Shown: positions 35,468-45,364, counted from the stretch's first letter. The stretch: 64,000 nucleotides of DNA from Mycolicibacterium sp. P1-5 (GCF_008329565.1 NZ_NPKT01000025.1:1-64000), one strand, 5' to 3'. Notes: generated by a model not told the origin, from the sequence alone. Numbers and translations are program-made.

Positions 35468-36334
35468 GTGGCTGACCTGGTGAGTGACGAGCGCCCGCCT
35501 GAGCATGTTCTGGCGACGTTCGGTCTCAAGGGCCACGACCCCGAACCGCTCAGCGGAGGTTGGGAAGGCGGCTTCAAGTGCGGCGAGGTGGTGTTGTCGG
35601 TGATCGCCGACCACGCCAGGGCCGCCTGGTCGGCGAAGGCTCGCGAAACGTTGTTCGTCGACGGGGTCCGACTGGCCAGGCCGGTGCGGTCGACGGACGG
35701 TCGCTATGTGGTCTCGGGTTGGCGGGCAGACACGTTCGTCGCCGGTAGCCCTGAGCCGCGGCACGACGAGGTCGTCTCGGCCGGGGTGCGCTTGCACGAG
35801 GCCACCGCCAAACTCGAACGGCCGCGGTTCCTGACCCAGGCGCCGGTCGCACCGTGGAGCGATGTCGACGTTTTCATCGCCGCAGACCGCGCCGCGTGGG
35901 AGGAACGTCCGTTGCACTCGCTGCCGCCCGGGGCGTTGGTGGCGCCGGGTTCGGCCGACGGAAAGCGGTCGGTCGAACTGATCAACCAGCTGGCCGGTCT
36001 GCGCAAACCCACCAAGAGTCCCAATCAGCTGGTCCACGGCGACCTGTACGGCACCGTGTTGTTCGCCGGAACGGCCGCGCCGGGCATCACCGACATCACC
36101 CCGTACTGGCGGCCGGCGTCGTGGGCGGCCGGAGTGGTGGTCGTCGACGCCCTGGCGTGGGGCGAGGCCGACGACGGTCTGATCGAACGGTGGGATGCGC
36201 TGCCGGAATGGCCGCAGATGCTGTTGCGCGCCTTGATCTTCCGGCTCGCCGTGCACGCTCTGCACCCGCGCTCGACGGCGGCTGCGTTCCCCGGTCTGGC
36301 GCGCACCGCCGCACTGATCCGGCTGGTTCTCTAG
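35468..36334 (+). CDS. TIGR02569 family protein (phosphotransferase-like, Rv3205c-like)
   Basis: A 288-residue actinobacterial protein, start GTG 35468. It resembles a reduced aminoglycoside-phosphotransferase/kinase fold: GGWEGGFKCGEVVLSV at the N-terminal lobe, NQLVHGDLYGTVLF as the HGD catalytic loop, and ITDITPYWRPASWAAGVVVVDAL in the metal-binding place. A substrate is not known. Its stop interlocks with the converging alkyltransferase-like gene in CTAG. Confidence 0.8.
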   Translation: MADLVSDERPPEHVLATFGLKGHDPEPLSGGWEGGFKCGEVVLSVIADHARAAWSAKARETLFVDGVRLARPVRSTDGRYVVSGWRADTFVAGSPEPRHDEVVSAGVRLHEATAKLERPRFLTQAPVAPWSDVDVFIAADRAAWEERPLHSLPPGALVAPGSADGKRSVELINQLAGLRKPTKSPNQLVHGDLYGTVLFAGTAAPGITDITPYWRPASWAAGVVVVDALAWGEADDGLIERWDALPEWPQMLLRALIFRLAVHALHPRSTAAAFPGLARTAALIRLVL

Positions 36335-36627
36335 AACTTGTGGCGCGCGTGCGCCAGGTCCACCCGCCCGTCATCGGCCAGCACGCCTTCGGCGCGTAGC
36401 AGCTCGAGCTGACGGGTCACCAGGTGCGCCGCCGGGCGGCCTGACGCGGTGATGACCCGATGCCACGGTAGGTCCGAGGAGTCGGTGCGCATGATCCAGC
36501 CGACGATCCGCGGGCTGGAAAGCTCTGCCGCCGAAGCGATATCTCCGTAGGTGGCGACCCGGCCCGTCGGGATGGCCGCGACCAATTCACGCACCCGCTC
36601 GACCTGCTCGTCGGTGATCGGGGCCAT
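36331..36627 (-). CDS. alkyltransferase-like (ATL) DNA-binding protein, no active-site Cys
   Basis: A 98-residue protein of the MGMT-fold family. The helix-turn-helix with arginine finger is SPRIVGWIMRTDS, preceded by IPTGRVATYGDIA. Where alkyltransferases have PCHRV, this reads PWHRV, with Trp55 replacing the alkyl-accepting Cys. That is the mark of ATL proteins, which bind O6-alkylguanine and hand it to nucleotide excision repair. Length agrees with ATL. ATG 36627 lies two bases after the lipV stop, so they are one transcript. Confidence 0.92.
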   Translation of the reverse strand: MAPITDEQVERVRELVAAIPTGRVATYGDIASAAELSSPRIVGWIMRTDSSDLPWHRVITASGRPAAHLVTRQLELLRAEGVLADDGRVDLAHARHKF

Positions 36628-36629
36628 CG

Positions 36630-37424
36630 CTAGCTCTTCAGCAGATCCCGGATGACCGTAGCGGTCGCCTCCGGTTTGGCGTGCGGCACCATGTGCTGGC
36701 AGTCGAGGTCGACCAGGGTGAAGTCGTCGCCGAGCCGGTTGGCCAGGCCGTCGATCAGGTGCTGACTGACGTATGGGGGATCGGTCCACTGCGCGCGCAC
36801 CAGTGTTGTCGGAGTTCCGGTGCGCGGCAGCACGATATCGCGGGCGAGCTCGCTCCAGTACGACATCATCGCGGGCACACAGATCCGCCATCCGAAGCGC
36901 CCGTTGGGAAGTGCGATGAGGTGCTCGTCGAGATCCTCGTCGAGCTCGGCGGGGTCCACGTCTGCCCACGAGCCGCTGAACTTCTCGGTGCGTGCCTCGT
37001 CGCGGTTCGGGTAGTCGGGGGAGGCCAGCATCGAGTCGGCGATCTCCCGCATCCACTGCCCGTCCAGTCCGATCGCCGGATCCAGCAGCACCACACCGGA
37101 CACCAGATCCGGGCACGCCGCCGCGAGATTCAGTGCGACCGCGCCCCCGAACGAATGGCCCACCACCAATACCGGGCCATCGGCGTCGTTCTCCACCAGC
37201 GTCGCCAGCCCGGCGACGTTGGCATCCATCGTCCACGGCGCCGACCACGACGATCGCCCGTGCCCGATCAGATCAGGTGCGGCCACGGCGAATTCGGGAA
37301 GGTGGTTCTCGCACAGCGCGCGCCAGCGGCGCCCGTGGCCGGTCAAACCGTGGATGGCCAGAACCTGGACCGGTCCGGCCGGCCCGAAGCGGTGGACGTG
37401 AAGGTCGTGGGTCACGGGTCTCAT
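36630..37424 (-). CDS. lipV: alpha/beta hydrolase / lipase LipV
   Basis: A 264-residue alpha/beta hydrolase. HGLTGHGRRW is the oxyanion segment, GHSFGG the nucleophile elbow with Ser91, and the catalytic His is in CQHMVPHAKPE. It resembles mycobacterial LipV (Rv3203), an esterase/lipase of unknown physiological substrate. ATG 37424 (MRPVTHDLHVHRFGP) is preferred; the open frame upstream overlaps adnA. It is divergent from adnA with about 43 bases between starts. Confidence 0.9.
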   Translation of the reverse strand: MRPVTHDLHVHRFGPAGPVQVLAIHGLTGHGRRWRALCENHLPEFAVAAPDLIGHGRSSWSAPWTMDANVAGLATLVENDADGPVLVVGHSFGGAVALNLAAACPDLVSGVVLLDPAIGLDGQWMREIADSMLASPDYPNRDEARTEKFSGSWADVDPAELDEDLDEHLIALPNGRFGWRICVPAMMSYWSELARDIVLPRTGTPTTLVRAQWTDPPYVSQHLIDGLANRLGDDFTLVDLDCQHMVPHAKPEATATVIRDLLKS

Positions 37425-37467
37425 GCTGCCACCAAAACTTGTCGGACCCCTCTGGTGACATACCGGC

Positions 37468-40400
37468 ATGACCACCGCACTGCTGGCCCAGGCGCCCGAG
37501 CCTGCCGATGTGCTCCGCCCGGAGCTGCGCGGCACAGTACGTGTCGTCGGGGGCCCGGGCACGGGTAAGACCAGCCTGCTGGTGGCGGCGGCGGCGGCAC
37601 ACATCACCGCCGGGACCGATCCGGAATCGGTTCTGCTGCTGACGGGTTCGGGCCGGCTGGCCGCATCCACCCGCAGCAAGCTCACCGCCGAACTGCTCGC
37701 GGCGCGTTCGGCGGAGCCGTGCCGTGCGGTGGTGCGCGAACCGCTGGTTCGTTCGGTGCACAGTTACGCGTTCGCGGTATTGCGGCAGGCCGCCGCCCGA
37801 GCCGGGGACCCGCCGCCGCGCCTGGTCACCGGTGCCGAGCAGGACGGCATCATCCGCGAGCTGCTGGCCGGCGACATCGAGGACGGGGACGCGTCGGCGT
37901 CGCGCTGGCCGCAGCTGCTTCGTCCCGCCCTGACCACCGGTGGGTTCGCCACCGAACTTCGGGACTTGCTGGCCCGCTGCGCCGAGCGCGGGGTCGACCC
38001 ACTGCAGCTGCAACGGATCGGCCGGTTCTCGGGGCGGCCCGAGTGGGTGGCGGCTGGTCGGTTCGCCCAGCAGTACGAACAGGTGATGCTGCTGCGCGCA
38101 GCTGTCGGGACCGCCGCACCGCAGGCCACCGTGCCGGCGCTGGGCGCGGCCGAACTGGTCGGTGCGGCGCTGGAGGCCTTGGCTTCTGACGCCGAACTGC
38201 TGGCGGCCGAGCGATCCCGAATCCGGCTGCTGCTCGTCGACGATGCCCAGCACCTCGATCCGCAGGCCGCGCGGCTGGTCCGGGTGTTGGCGGCCGGCGC
38301 CGAACTGACTCTGCTGGCCGGTGATCCGAACCAAGCGGTATTCGGCTTTCGCGGTGCCGATCCGGCCGTGCTGACCGCCGCCGACACCCCGGTGGTCGAG
38401 CTGAACCGCTCCTACCGGTGCGCGCCCGCGGTGGCGCACGCGATCAGCGGGATCGCGGCTGGGTTGCCGGGCAACATTGCGTGGCGTGCCATGGACGGCA
38501 ATGCCGGCGAGGACGGATCGGTCAGCGTGCGCGTCGCCGGTTCGGCGCATGCCGAGGCCGCGCTGATTGCCGACACATTGCGCCGAGCGCACCTCTTCGA
38601 CGGTGTGCCGTGGTCGCAGCTGGCTGTCATCGTCCGTTCACCCTCGGCCGCCGCGGCCCTGCCGCGCGTGCTGGCCGGTGCGGGCGTTCCGGTCGATTCG
38701 GCTCACCTCGCCGGACCTGTCGCGGAACAGCCTGCGGCACAAGCCCTCCTGAGCGTGCTGGCCGCCACCGCCGATGGCCTCGACAGCGAGCGGGCGGTGT
38801 CGCTGCTGACCGGTCCGATCGGCCGTGTGGACCCAGTGACCTTGCGTCAGTTGCGCCGAGCGCTGCGCCGCGGCGGCTCCGGTGATTTCGGCGAACGCCT
38901 TGTCGCGGTGCTCACCACCGGCCCGGTCGATTTGCCGGCGACGCTGGCTCGCCCGGTGAAACGGGTACGTGCGGTGCTGACGGCCGCGGCACGCGGGCAT
39001 AAGCGGAACCGCGACCCGCGCTACACACTGTGGCAAGCGTGGGAGCGCAGCGGACTGCAGAAGCGCTGGTTGAATGCGGCGGAGCGCGGTGGGACCGAGG
39101 GTGCACTGGCCGACCGTGACCTCCAGGCCGTCACCGCGTTGTTCGACATCGCGGACGACTACGTCACCCGGACCGCCGGTGCGTCGCTGCGTGGTCTGTT
39201 GGGTCATGTTGCGGGCCTTAAGCTTCCGCCGGTCAGCCCCGACCGCCGGTCGGCCTCGGAGACCGTTGCCGTGTTGAGCCCGCACGCCGCGCTGGACCGG
39301 GACTGGGATCTGGTGGTCATCGCAGGCTTGCAGGATGGCTTGTGGCCCAACACCACACCGCGCGGTGGGGTGCTGGGCACACAGCGGCTGCTCGACGTGC
39401 TTGACGGCCTGGGCGACGACGTTTCAGCACGGGCTCCGCTGCTGGCAGAGGAGCGCAGGTTGCTCATCGCCGCGATGGGTCGGGCCCGGCGCAGTCTGCT
39501 GATCACCGCCGTCGACAGCGATGCCGGCGACGATGCCGCGCTGCCGTCGCCCTTCGTCACCGAGTTGACGGAGTACGCATGCGCGGATGTCGACCGGTCC
39601 GCCCAGCCGGTCGTCGCGCCGCCGGTGCTGGCGCCGGCGGCAGTCGTCGGCCGGTTGCGAGCCGTGGTCTGCGCCCCGGCGGGGGTGGTGAGCGATGGTG
39701 AACGTGTCACCGCAGCACAGCAATTGGCGCGGTTGGCTGCCGATGGCGTGTCCGGTGCTGACCCGGCGCAGTGGTACGGCATGACGCCGGTGAGCACGCT
39801 GGAGCCGCTGTGGAACGGTGAGCAGCACACCGTCACCTTGAGCCCGTCGACCCTGCAGACGCTTTCCGACTGCCCGCTGCGCTGGCTGGCCGAACGGCAT
39901 GGCGGCACCGACCGACGCGAGCTGCGCTCCACCCTCGGTTCGGTGGTGCATGCGCTGATCGCCGACTCGGTGAGCGCAGAGCAGATGACCAGTGACCTGA
40001 AAAAGCTCTGGAGCACAATTCCTTTCGACTCGAGCTGGTATTCAGAAAACGAACTCGACCGGCACCGCGCCATGCTCGAAGCGTTCGCGGCGTGGCGTTC
40101 GGCGACCCGCCACGAGCTGACCGAGATCGGGACCGAGGTCGACGTCGACGGGATGATCGCCGAGTGCGACGACGGGCGGCCCGGGGTGCGGGTGCGCGGG
40201 CGGGTCGACCGGCTCGAGCGCGACGCGGAGGGCCGGCTGGTGATCGTCGACGTCAAGACGGGTAAGAGTCCGGTCACCAAGGACCAGGCGCAGCGCCACG
40301 CCCAACTCGGGCTCTACCAGTTGGCCATCACCGAGGGTGCGCTGGCCGACGGTGATCGCCCCGGCGGGGGCCGGTTGGTTTATGTCGCCAAACCGAGCGC

Positions 40401-40593
40401 ATCGGGCGCTACCGAACGCGGGCAGTCCGCGCTGACACCGGATAGTGCAGGCGAGTGGCGGCAGACCGTGCAGCAGGCGGCGGCCGCGACGGCCGGGCCG
40501 CAGTTCGTTGCCCGGGTCAACGACGGCTGTACGCACTGCCCGATGCGCGCCGCCTGCCCCGCGCACACCGCACCGCGAACGGAGCCGTCATGA
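37468..40593 (+). CDS. adnA: ATP-dependent helicase-nuclease subunit AdnA
   Basis: A 1041-residue subunit of the mycobacterial AdnAB double-strand-break resection motor-nuclease. The UvrD-like motor has Walker A GGPGTGKTS (28-36), but motif II is VDDAQH in place of DExQ, fitting the weaker motor of this subunit; LAGDPNQAVFGFRGAD and LNRSYRC follow. The C-terminal RecB-type nuclease has RGRVDRL and VIVDVKTGK. Cysteines C802, C1021, C1024 and C1030 have the C-n-C-x2-C-x5-C spacing of the AddB-type Fe-S clamp. Its stop overlaps the adnB start (ATGA). Confidence 0.95.
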   Translation: MTTALLAQAPEPADVLRPELRGTVRVVGGPGTGKTSLLVAAAAAHITAGTDPESVLLLTGSGRLAASTRSKLTAELLAARSAEPCRAVVREPLVRSVHSYAFAVLRQAAARAGDPPPRLVTGAEQDGIIRELLAGDIEDGDASASRWPQLLRPALTTGGFATELRDLLARCAERGVDPLQLQRIGRFSGRPEWVAAGRFAQQYEQVMLLRAAVGTAAPQATVPALGAAELVGAALEALASDAELLAAERSRIRLLLVDDAQHLDPQAARLVRVLAAGAELTLLAGDPNQAVFGFRGADPAVLTAADTPVVELNRSYRCAPAVAHAISGIAAGLPGNIAWRAMDGNAGEDGSVSVRVAGSAHAEAALIADTLRRAHLFDGVPWSQLAVIVRSPSAAAALPRVLAGAGVPVDSAHLAGPVAEQPAAQALLSVLAATADGLDSERAVSLLTGPIGRVDPVTLRQLRRALRRGGSGDFGERLVAVLTTGPVDLPATLARPVKRVRAVLTAAARGHKRNRDPRYTLWQAWERSGLQKRWLNAAERGGTEGALADRDLQAVTALFDIADDYVTRTAGASLRGLLGHVAGLKLPPVSPDRRSASETVAVLSPHAALDRDWDLVVIAGLQDGLWPNTTPRGGVLGTQRLLDVLDGLGDDVSARAPLLAEERRLLIAAMGRARRSLLITAVDSDAGDDAALPSPFVTELTEYACADVDRSAQPVVAPPVLAPAAVVGRLRAVVCAPAGVVSDGERVTAAQQLARLAADGVSGADPAQWYGMTPVSTLEPLWNGEQHTVTLSPSTLQTLSDCPLRWLAERHGGTDRRELRSTLGSVVHALIADSVSAEQMTSDLKKLWSTIPFDSSWYSENELDRHRAMLEAFAAWRSATRHELTEIGTEVDVDGMIAECDDGRPGVRVRGRVDRLERDAEGRLVIVDVKTGKSPVTKDQAQRHAQLGLYQLAITEGALADGDRPGGGRLVYVAKPSASGATERGQSALTPDSAGEWRQTVQQAAAATAGPQFVARVNDGCTHCPMRAACPAHTAPRTEPS

Positions 40594-43500
40594 CATACAG
40601 CCCTACGGAACTGGCTGAGGCGCTTGGTCTTCCGACACCCACCGACGAGCAGATCGCAGTGATCGCCGCGCCGCCCGGGCCGCTGGTCGTCATCGCCGGT
40701 GCCGGTGCCGGAAAGACCGAGACCATGGCCGCGCGCGTGGTGTGGTTGGTGGCCAACGGATTCGCCGATCCGGGGCAGGTGCTCGGCCTGACCTTCACCC
40801 GTAAGGCGGCCGGGCAGCTGCTGCGCCGCGTACGATCCCGGTTGGCCCGCCTGGCCGGTCACCTCGGCGGTGCCGCGCCGCAGGGAGCGCCGACGGTCAG
40901 CACCTATCACGCGTTCGCCGGTGCGCTGCTGCGCGAATACGGGCCGCTACTTCCAGTAGAGCCCGATGCCCGGCTGCTCAGCGAAACCGAGTTGTGGCAG
41001 CTCGCCTTTGGAGTGGTCAGCAGCCATCCCGGCCCGTTGGACACGGAGAAGGACCCGGCCGGAGTGACCCGGATGGTGCTTAAGCTGTCCGGCGAGCTGG
41101 CCGAGCACCTCGTCGATACCGATCAGCTGCTCGACACCCACCTTGAACTCGAACGGCTGGTGCATCACCTGCCGGCCGGGCGCTACCAACGCGATCGCGG
41201 CCCCAGCCAATTTCTCCTGAGCATGCTGGCCACCCAAACCGAACGCACCGCGCTGGTGCCGTTGGTCGATGCGTTGCACGCCCGGATGCGGGCTGACAAG
41301 GTCATGGACTTCGGCTCGCAGATGTCGGCGGCGGCCCGGCTGGCCTCGACTTGCCCGCAGGTGGGAGAGCAGGTGCGCGAGCGGTATCGCGTAGTGCTGC
41401 TTGACGAATATCAGGACACCGGCCACGCCCAGCGCATCGCGCTGTCGTCGTTGTTCGGCGCCGGCGCTGATGAGGGCCTGGCGCTGACCGCAGTCGGAGA
41501 CCCCATCCAGTCCATCTACGGTTGGCGCGGCGCATCGGCCACCAACCTGCCGCGCTTCACGACCGACTTCCCGCAAGCCGACGGCTCCCCGGCACCCACC
41601 CTGGAGCTGCGAACCAGCTGGCGCAACCCGCCGACCACGCTGCACATTGCCAACGAGATCTCGGCCGAGGCCCGCCGCCGTTCGGTCGCGGTGCGCGCGC
41701 TGCGCGCCCGCCCCGGCGCCGAAGAGGGCAGCGTCCGCTGCGCACTGCTCAACGATGTGGCCACCGAGCGGGAGTGGGTGGCCGACCACATTGCCGGGCG
41801 ATACAAGGCGGCCGGCGACACGCCGCCGACCGCAGCGGTGCTGGTGCGCCGCAACGCCGACGCCGGACCGATCGCCGAAGCGCTGAGTGCGCGTGGCATT
41901 CCGGTTGAGGTCGTCGGCCTGGCCGGGCTGCTGTCGATTCCGGAGGTCGCCGATGTGGTGGCGATGGTGCGCCTGGTCGCCGATCCCGCCGCCGGTCCGG
42001 CGGCGGTCCGCGTGTTGACAGGTCCGCGCTGGCAGCTCGGAGCTGCGGACCTCGCCGCCCTCTGGCGGCGGGCGGTCGCACTCGACGGCACGCGACCGGC
42101 GGCCGCCACCGCTGAGCAGATCATCGCCTTGGCAGCGCCCGACGCCGACACCGCAAGCTTGGCCGACGCACTGGCTGATCCAGGGCCTGCCGAGGCGTAC
42201 TCCGCTGAGGGCCACCGCCGCATCAGCCGGCTCGCCAGCGAATTGGCAAGACTGCGAACACTATTGAGTCACCCCGCCATCGATCTCGTCAGCGAGGTGC
42301 GCCGCGTCCTCGGCGTCGACGTGGAAGTGCGGGCTGCCCGGCCAGTTTCCGCCGGCTGGTCCGGGGCCGAACATCTCGACCGGTTCGCCGACGTCGTCGC
42401 CGACTACGCAGCCCGGCCCGGCGCATCCGTCGACGGGTTGCTGGCCTACCTCGACGCCGCCGAGGTCGTGGAGAACGGACTGGCGCCGGCCGAGGTCAGT
42501 GTGACCACGGGACGCGTGCAGGTGCTGACCGTGCACGCCGCCAAGGGGCTCGAGTGGCAGGTTGTCGCCGTCCCGCACCTGTCCGCCCGGGTGTTTCCGT
42601 CCACCGCCTCCAAGCGCACGTGGCTATCCGATCCCGCCGACCTGCCTCCGCTGCTGCGCGGCGACCGGGCCGCGGAAGGTCTGCACGGGGTTCCGGTGCT
42701 CGACACCGCACAGCTCAACGATCGGAAAGCATTGTCCGACAGCATCATGGAACACAAGAAGCAGCTCGAGCAGCGCCGCCTCGACGAGGAACGCAGGCTG
42801 CTGTACGTCGCGATCACCCGCGCCGAAGACACCCTGCTGCTCTCCGGCCACCACTGGGGTTCCACGGAGAGCACGCCGCGCGGTCCATCGGACTTCCTGT
42901 GCGAGATCAAGGACATCATCGACGACGCGGCCGCCGCTGGTCAGCCCTGCGGTGAGGTCGAGCAGTGGGCCGCGCCGCCGGCCGACGGTGAACCAAACCC
43001 GTTGCGCGACGAGGTTCGTGAAGCGATCTGGCCCGCGGATCCGCTCGGCCGGGCGCGCGCCGATGTCGAACAAGGATCCGCGTTGGTCCGGGCGGCCCGC
43101 AACGGCGCCATCCAAGTCACCGGTGAAGACCCGGAGGAGTGGGCCGCGGACGTCGACGCCCTGTTGGCCGAACGGTCGCGGATCACCGCACCGCCGCCGA
43201 CCGAACTGCCCGGCCAGCTGTCGGTCAGCGCGCTGGTCGAACTCGACCGAGACCCTGCAGCGCTGCGCCGCCTGACCCGCAGGTTGCCGTCGCGCCCGGA
43301 TCCGCACGCGATCTTGGGCACCGCATTCCACGAATGGGTGCAGCGCTTCTATGGCGCCGAGCGACTGTTCGACCTCGACGATCTTCCCGGCGCTGTCGAC
43401 GGTATCGCCGCCGAGACCGAGGAACTGGCTGCCCTACAGGATGCGTTCACGAAATCCCCGTGGGCGGCGCGCACACCGGCGGACGTCGAAGTCCCGTTCG

Positions 43501-43814
43501 AGATGGCGATCGGCGACACCGTGGTGCGCGGGCGGATCGATGCGGTGTTCGCCGATGCGGACGGGGGAATGACGGTCGTGGACTGGAAGACCGGCGAGCC
43601 GCCGGCCGACGACGACGCCAAGCGGCACGCCGCCGTCCAACTCGCGGTGTACCGGTTGGCGTGGGCGGCGATCAAGAACTGCCCGGAATCAGAGGTCCGG
43701 GCGGCATTCCACTATGTGCGCGCAGGCGTCACCGTGACTCCGGAAAACCTCGCCGGCCCAGAGGAATTGGTGGCGCTCCTGAACGGAGCTAGTAGCGCGG
43801 AGCGTTGCGCCTGA
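40590..43814 (+). CDS. adnB: ATP-dependent helicase-nuclease subunit AdnB
   Basis: A 1074-residue AdnB. The dominant motor has Walker A GAGAGKTE, motif II LLDEYQDTGH, AVGDPIQSIYGWRGAS, TVHAAKGLEW and RRLLYVAITRAED. The C-terminal nuclease has RGRIDAVFAD and MTVVDWKTGE. With AdnA it resects DNA ends for homologous recombination, replacing RecBCD in this role in mycobacteria. ATG 40590 overlaps the adnA stop by four bases, ensuring balanced synthesis. Its 3' end overlaps the converging DoxX gene by 26 bases. Confidence 0.96.
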   Translation: MTYSPTELAEALGLPTPTDEQIAVIAAPPGPLVVIAGAGAGKTETMAARVVWLVANGFADPGQVLGLTFTRKAAGQLLRRVRSRLARLAGHLGGAAPQGAPTVSTYHAFAGALLREYGPLLPVEPDARLLSETELWQLAFGVVSSHPGPLDTEKDPAGVTRMVLKLSGELAEHLVDTDQLLDTHLELERLVHHLPAGRYQRDRGPSQFLLSMLATQTERTALVPLVDALHARMRADKVMDFGSQMSAAARLASTCPQVGEQVRERYRVVLLDEYQDTGHAQRIALSSLFGAGADEGLALTAVGDPIQSIYGWRGASATNLPRFTTDFPQADGSPAPTLELRTSWRNPPTTLHIANEISAEARRRSVAVRALRARPGAEEGSVRCALLNDVATEREWVADHIAGRYKAAGDTPPTAAVLVRRNADAGPIAEALSARGIPVEVVGLAGLLSIPEVADVVAMVRLVADPAAGPAAVRVLTGPRWQLGAADLAALWRRAVALDGTRPAAATAEQIIALAAPDADTASLADALADPGPAEAYSAEGHRRISRLASELARLRTLLSHPAIDLVSEVRRVLGVDVEVRAARPVSAGWSGAEHLDRFADVVADYAARPGASVDGLLAYLDAAEVVENGLAPAEVSVTTGRVQVLTVHAAKGLEWQVVAVPHLSARVFPSTASKRTWLSDPADLPPLLRGDRAAEGLHGVPVLDTAQLNDRKALSDSIMEHKKQLEQRRLDEERRLLYVAITRAEDTLLLSGHHWGSTESTPRGPSDFLCEIKDIIDDAAAAGQPCGEVEQWAAPPADGEPNPLRDEVREAIWPADPLGRARADVEQGSALVRAARNGAIQVTGEDPEEWAADVDALLAERSRITAPPPTELPGQLSVSALVELDRDPAALRRLTRRLPSRPDPHAILGTAFHEWVQRFYGAERLFDLDDLPGAVDGIAAETEELAALQDAFTKSPWAARTPADVEVPFEMAIGDTVVRGRIDAVFADADGGMTVVDWKTGEPPADDDAKRHAAVQLAVYRLAWAAIKNCPESEVRAAFHYVRAGVTVTPENLAGPEELVALLNGASSAERCA

Positions 43815-44199
43815 TGGCCAGCGCCTGGATGATCATCGGCACCTGCAACGGCAACCGTGCCAGCGCCACCAGCTTCAGCGGCAGCGGCTTGTCCTTCCAC
43901 AACCGAACCATGTTGACATTGGCCGGGAACACCGCGAGGAACAACGCGATCGCGAATGCCGCGCCTGCGCGACGGGTGCGCGGCACCAGCAACATGGTGC
44001 CGATACCGACCTCGGCCACCCCGGAGGCATAGGTGTAGAACCGGGCGTCACCCGGAAGCTCGGCGGGCACGATGTCATCGAAGGGCTTGGGAGCCAAGAA
44101 GTGCCCGACGCCGATGCCGATGAGCATCAGCGCGGTCCGGTAGGCAGGCAGCTGGCTGGCGCTGCGTGTCGGTTCGAGTTCGGTAGTCGTCGTCGGCAT
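43789..44199 (-). CDS. DoxX-like membrane protein
   Basis: A 136-residue protein with four hydrophobic helices (ALMLIGIGVGHFLAP, GVAEVGIGTMLLVP, AGAAFAIALFLAVFPANVN, and the C-terminal LARLPLQVPMIIQALAI). The GHFLAPKPFDDIVP and YASGVAEVGIG segments are typical of DoxX-like/DUF4267-like proteins. Members in mycobacteria associate with redox enzymes and thiol control, but the role of this one is unknown. The last 26 bases lie inside the end of adnB on the other strand. There is no counterpart here in the M. tuberculosis order. Confidence 0.82.
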   Translation of the reverse strand: MPTTTTELEPTRSASQLPAYRTALMLIGIGVGHFLAPKPFDDIVPAELPGDARFYTYASGVAEVGIGTMLLVPRTRRAGAAFAIALFLAVFPANVNMVRLWKDKPLPLKLVALARLPLQVPMIIQALAIRRNAPRY

Positions 44200-44283
44200 G
44201 GGTACATAATGCTGGAGTGGTGGCGCTCAAGACGAGAGGGCTGGCACCCAAGACGAGAGGGTCGGACACGATGACGGAGCCGC

Positions 44284-45360
44284 GTGGCCAAGGGTAGGTT
44301 GCGGCGAAGGCTCGAGGCGATCGACGAGAACCTGGCAGCCAAGCCCGACAGTGCACTCGTCGATTACCTGCACATCCCGGAGAAGTTCGTCACCCCCGGC
44401 CGGCGCATCGCCCGCCGGCTGCTGTACGCCACGACTGCGTTGTTCCTGGCGGTGTTCATCGTCTACCTCGACCGCGACGGCTACCGCGACGTCCGCGAGG
44501 GACCGCTGACCTTCCTGGACTGCCTGTACTACGCCACGGTGTCGCTGTCGACGACCGGCTACGGCGACATCACGCCGTTAAGCGAGACCTCGCGTCTGGT
44601 GAACGTCCTCGTGATCACCCCGCTCCGGGTGGCATTCCTGATCGTGTTGGTCGGTACCACCGTCGAAACCCTGACCACCGCGTCGCGGCAGGCTCTCAAG
44701 ATCCAGCGTTGGAGGAACAGCGTGCGCAACCACACCGTCGTCATCGGCTACGGGACGAAGGGCCGGACGGCGGTGGCCGCGATGATCGGCGACGGTGTCG
44801 CACCTGCCGACATCGTCGTCGTCGACACCGACCAGACGTCTCTGGACCGGGCCAACGCGGCCGGACTGGTCACCGTACGCGGCGACGCCAACAAGTCCGA
44901 TGTGCTGCGGCTGGCCGGCGCCCAGCACGCCAACTCGATCATCGTGGCCACCAACAGCGACCCGACCGCCGTGCTGGTCACCCTGACCGCACGCGAGCTG
45001 GCTCCGAAAGCCAAGATCATCGCCGCCGTGCGGGAAGCTGAAAACCAGCACCTGCTGCGCCAATCCGGCGCCGATTCGGTGGTGGTGTCCTCCGAGACCG
45101 CCGGCCGGCTGCTCGGCATTGCCACCACGACGCCCAGCGTCGTCGAGATGATCGAAGACCTGCTGACCCCGGATGCCGGTTTCGCGATCGCCGAGCGGGA
45201 GGTCGAGCACAAGGAGGTCGGTGGCTCACCCCGGCATCTGCCCGACATCGTGCTCGGGGTGGTTCGAGATCGGAAGCTACTGCGCGTCGACAACCCCGAC
45301 GTCGATGCCTTGGAGCCCACCGACCGGCTGCTCTACGTCCGAACCGCCGGAGAAGACTGA
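44284..45360 (+). CDS. potassium channel with RCK domain
   Basis: A 358-residue two-TM/pore K+ channel. TM1 (YATTALFLAVFIVYL), the pore helix and filter LSTTGYGDITP, and TM2 (VLVITPLRVAFLIVLVGTT) precede a cytosolic TrkA-N/RCK domain (VVIGYGTKGRTAVAAM, VVDTDQTSLDRA, VRGDANKSDVL). A C-terminal TrkA-C-like part follows. The filter TTGYGD is canonical for K+. GTG 44284 follows CGGAG by four bases. It precedes nudC by four bases, so they share a transcript, as Rv3200c-Rv3199c. Confidence 0.92.
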   Translation: MAKGRLRRRLEAIDENLAAKPDSALVDYLHIPEKFVTPGRRIARRLLYATTALFLAVFIVYLDRDGYRDVREGPLTFLDCLYYATVSLSTTGYGDITPLSETSRLVNVLVITPLRVAFLIVLVGTTVETLTTASRQALKIQRWRNSVRNHTVVIGYGTKGRTAVAAMIGDGVAPADIVVVDTDQTSLDRANAAGLVTVRGDANKSDVLRLAGAQHANSIIVATNSDPTAVLVTLTARELAPKAKIIAAVREAENQHLLRQSGADSVVVSSETAGRLLGIATTTPSVVEMIEDLLTPDAGFAIAEREVEHKEVGGSPRHLPDIVLGVVRDRKLLRVDNPDVDALEPTDRLLYVRTAGED

Positions 45361-45364
45361 CGAC

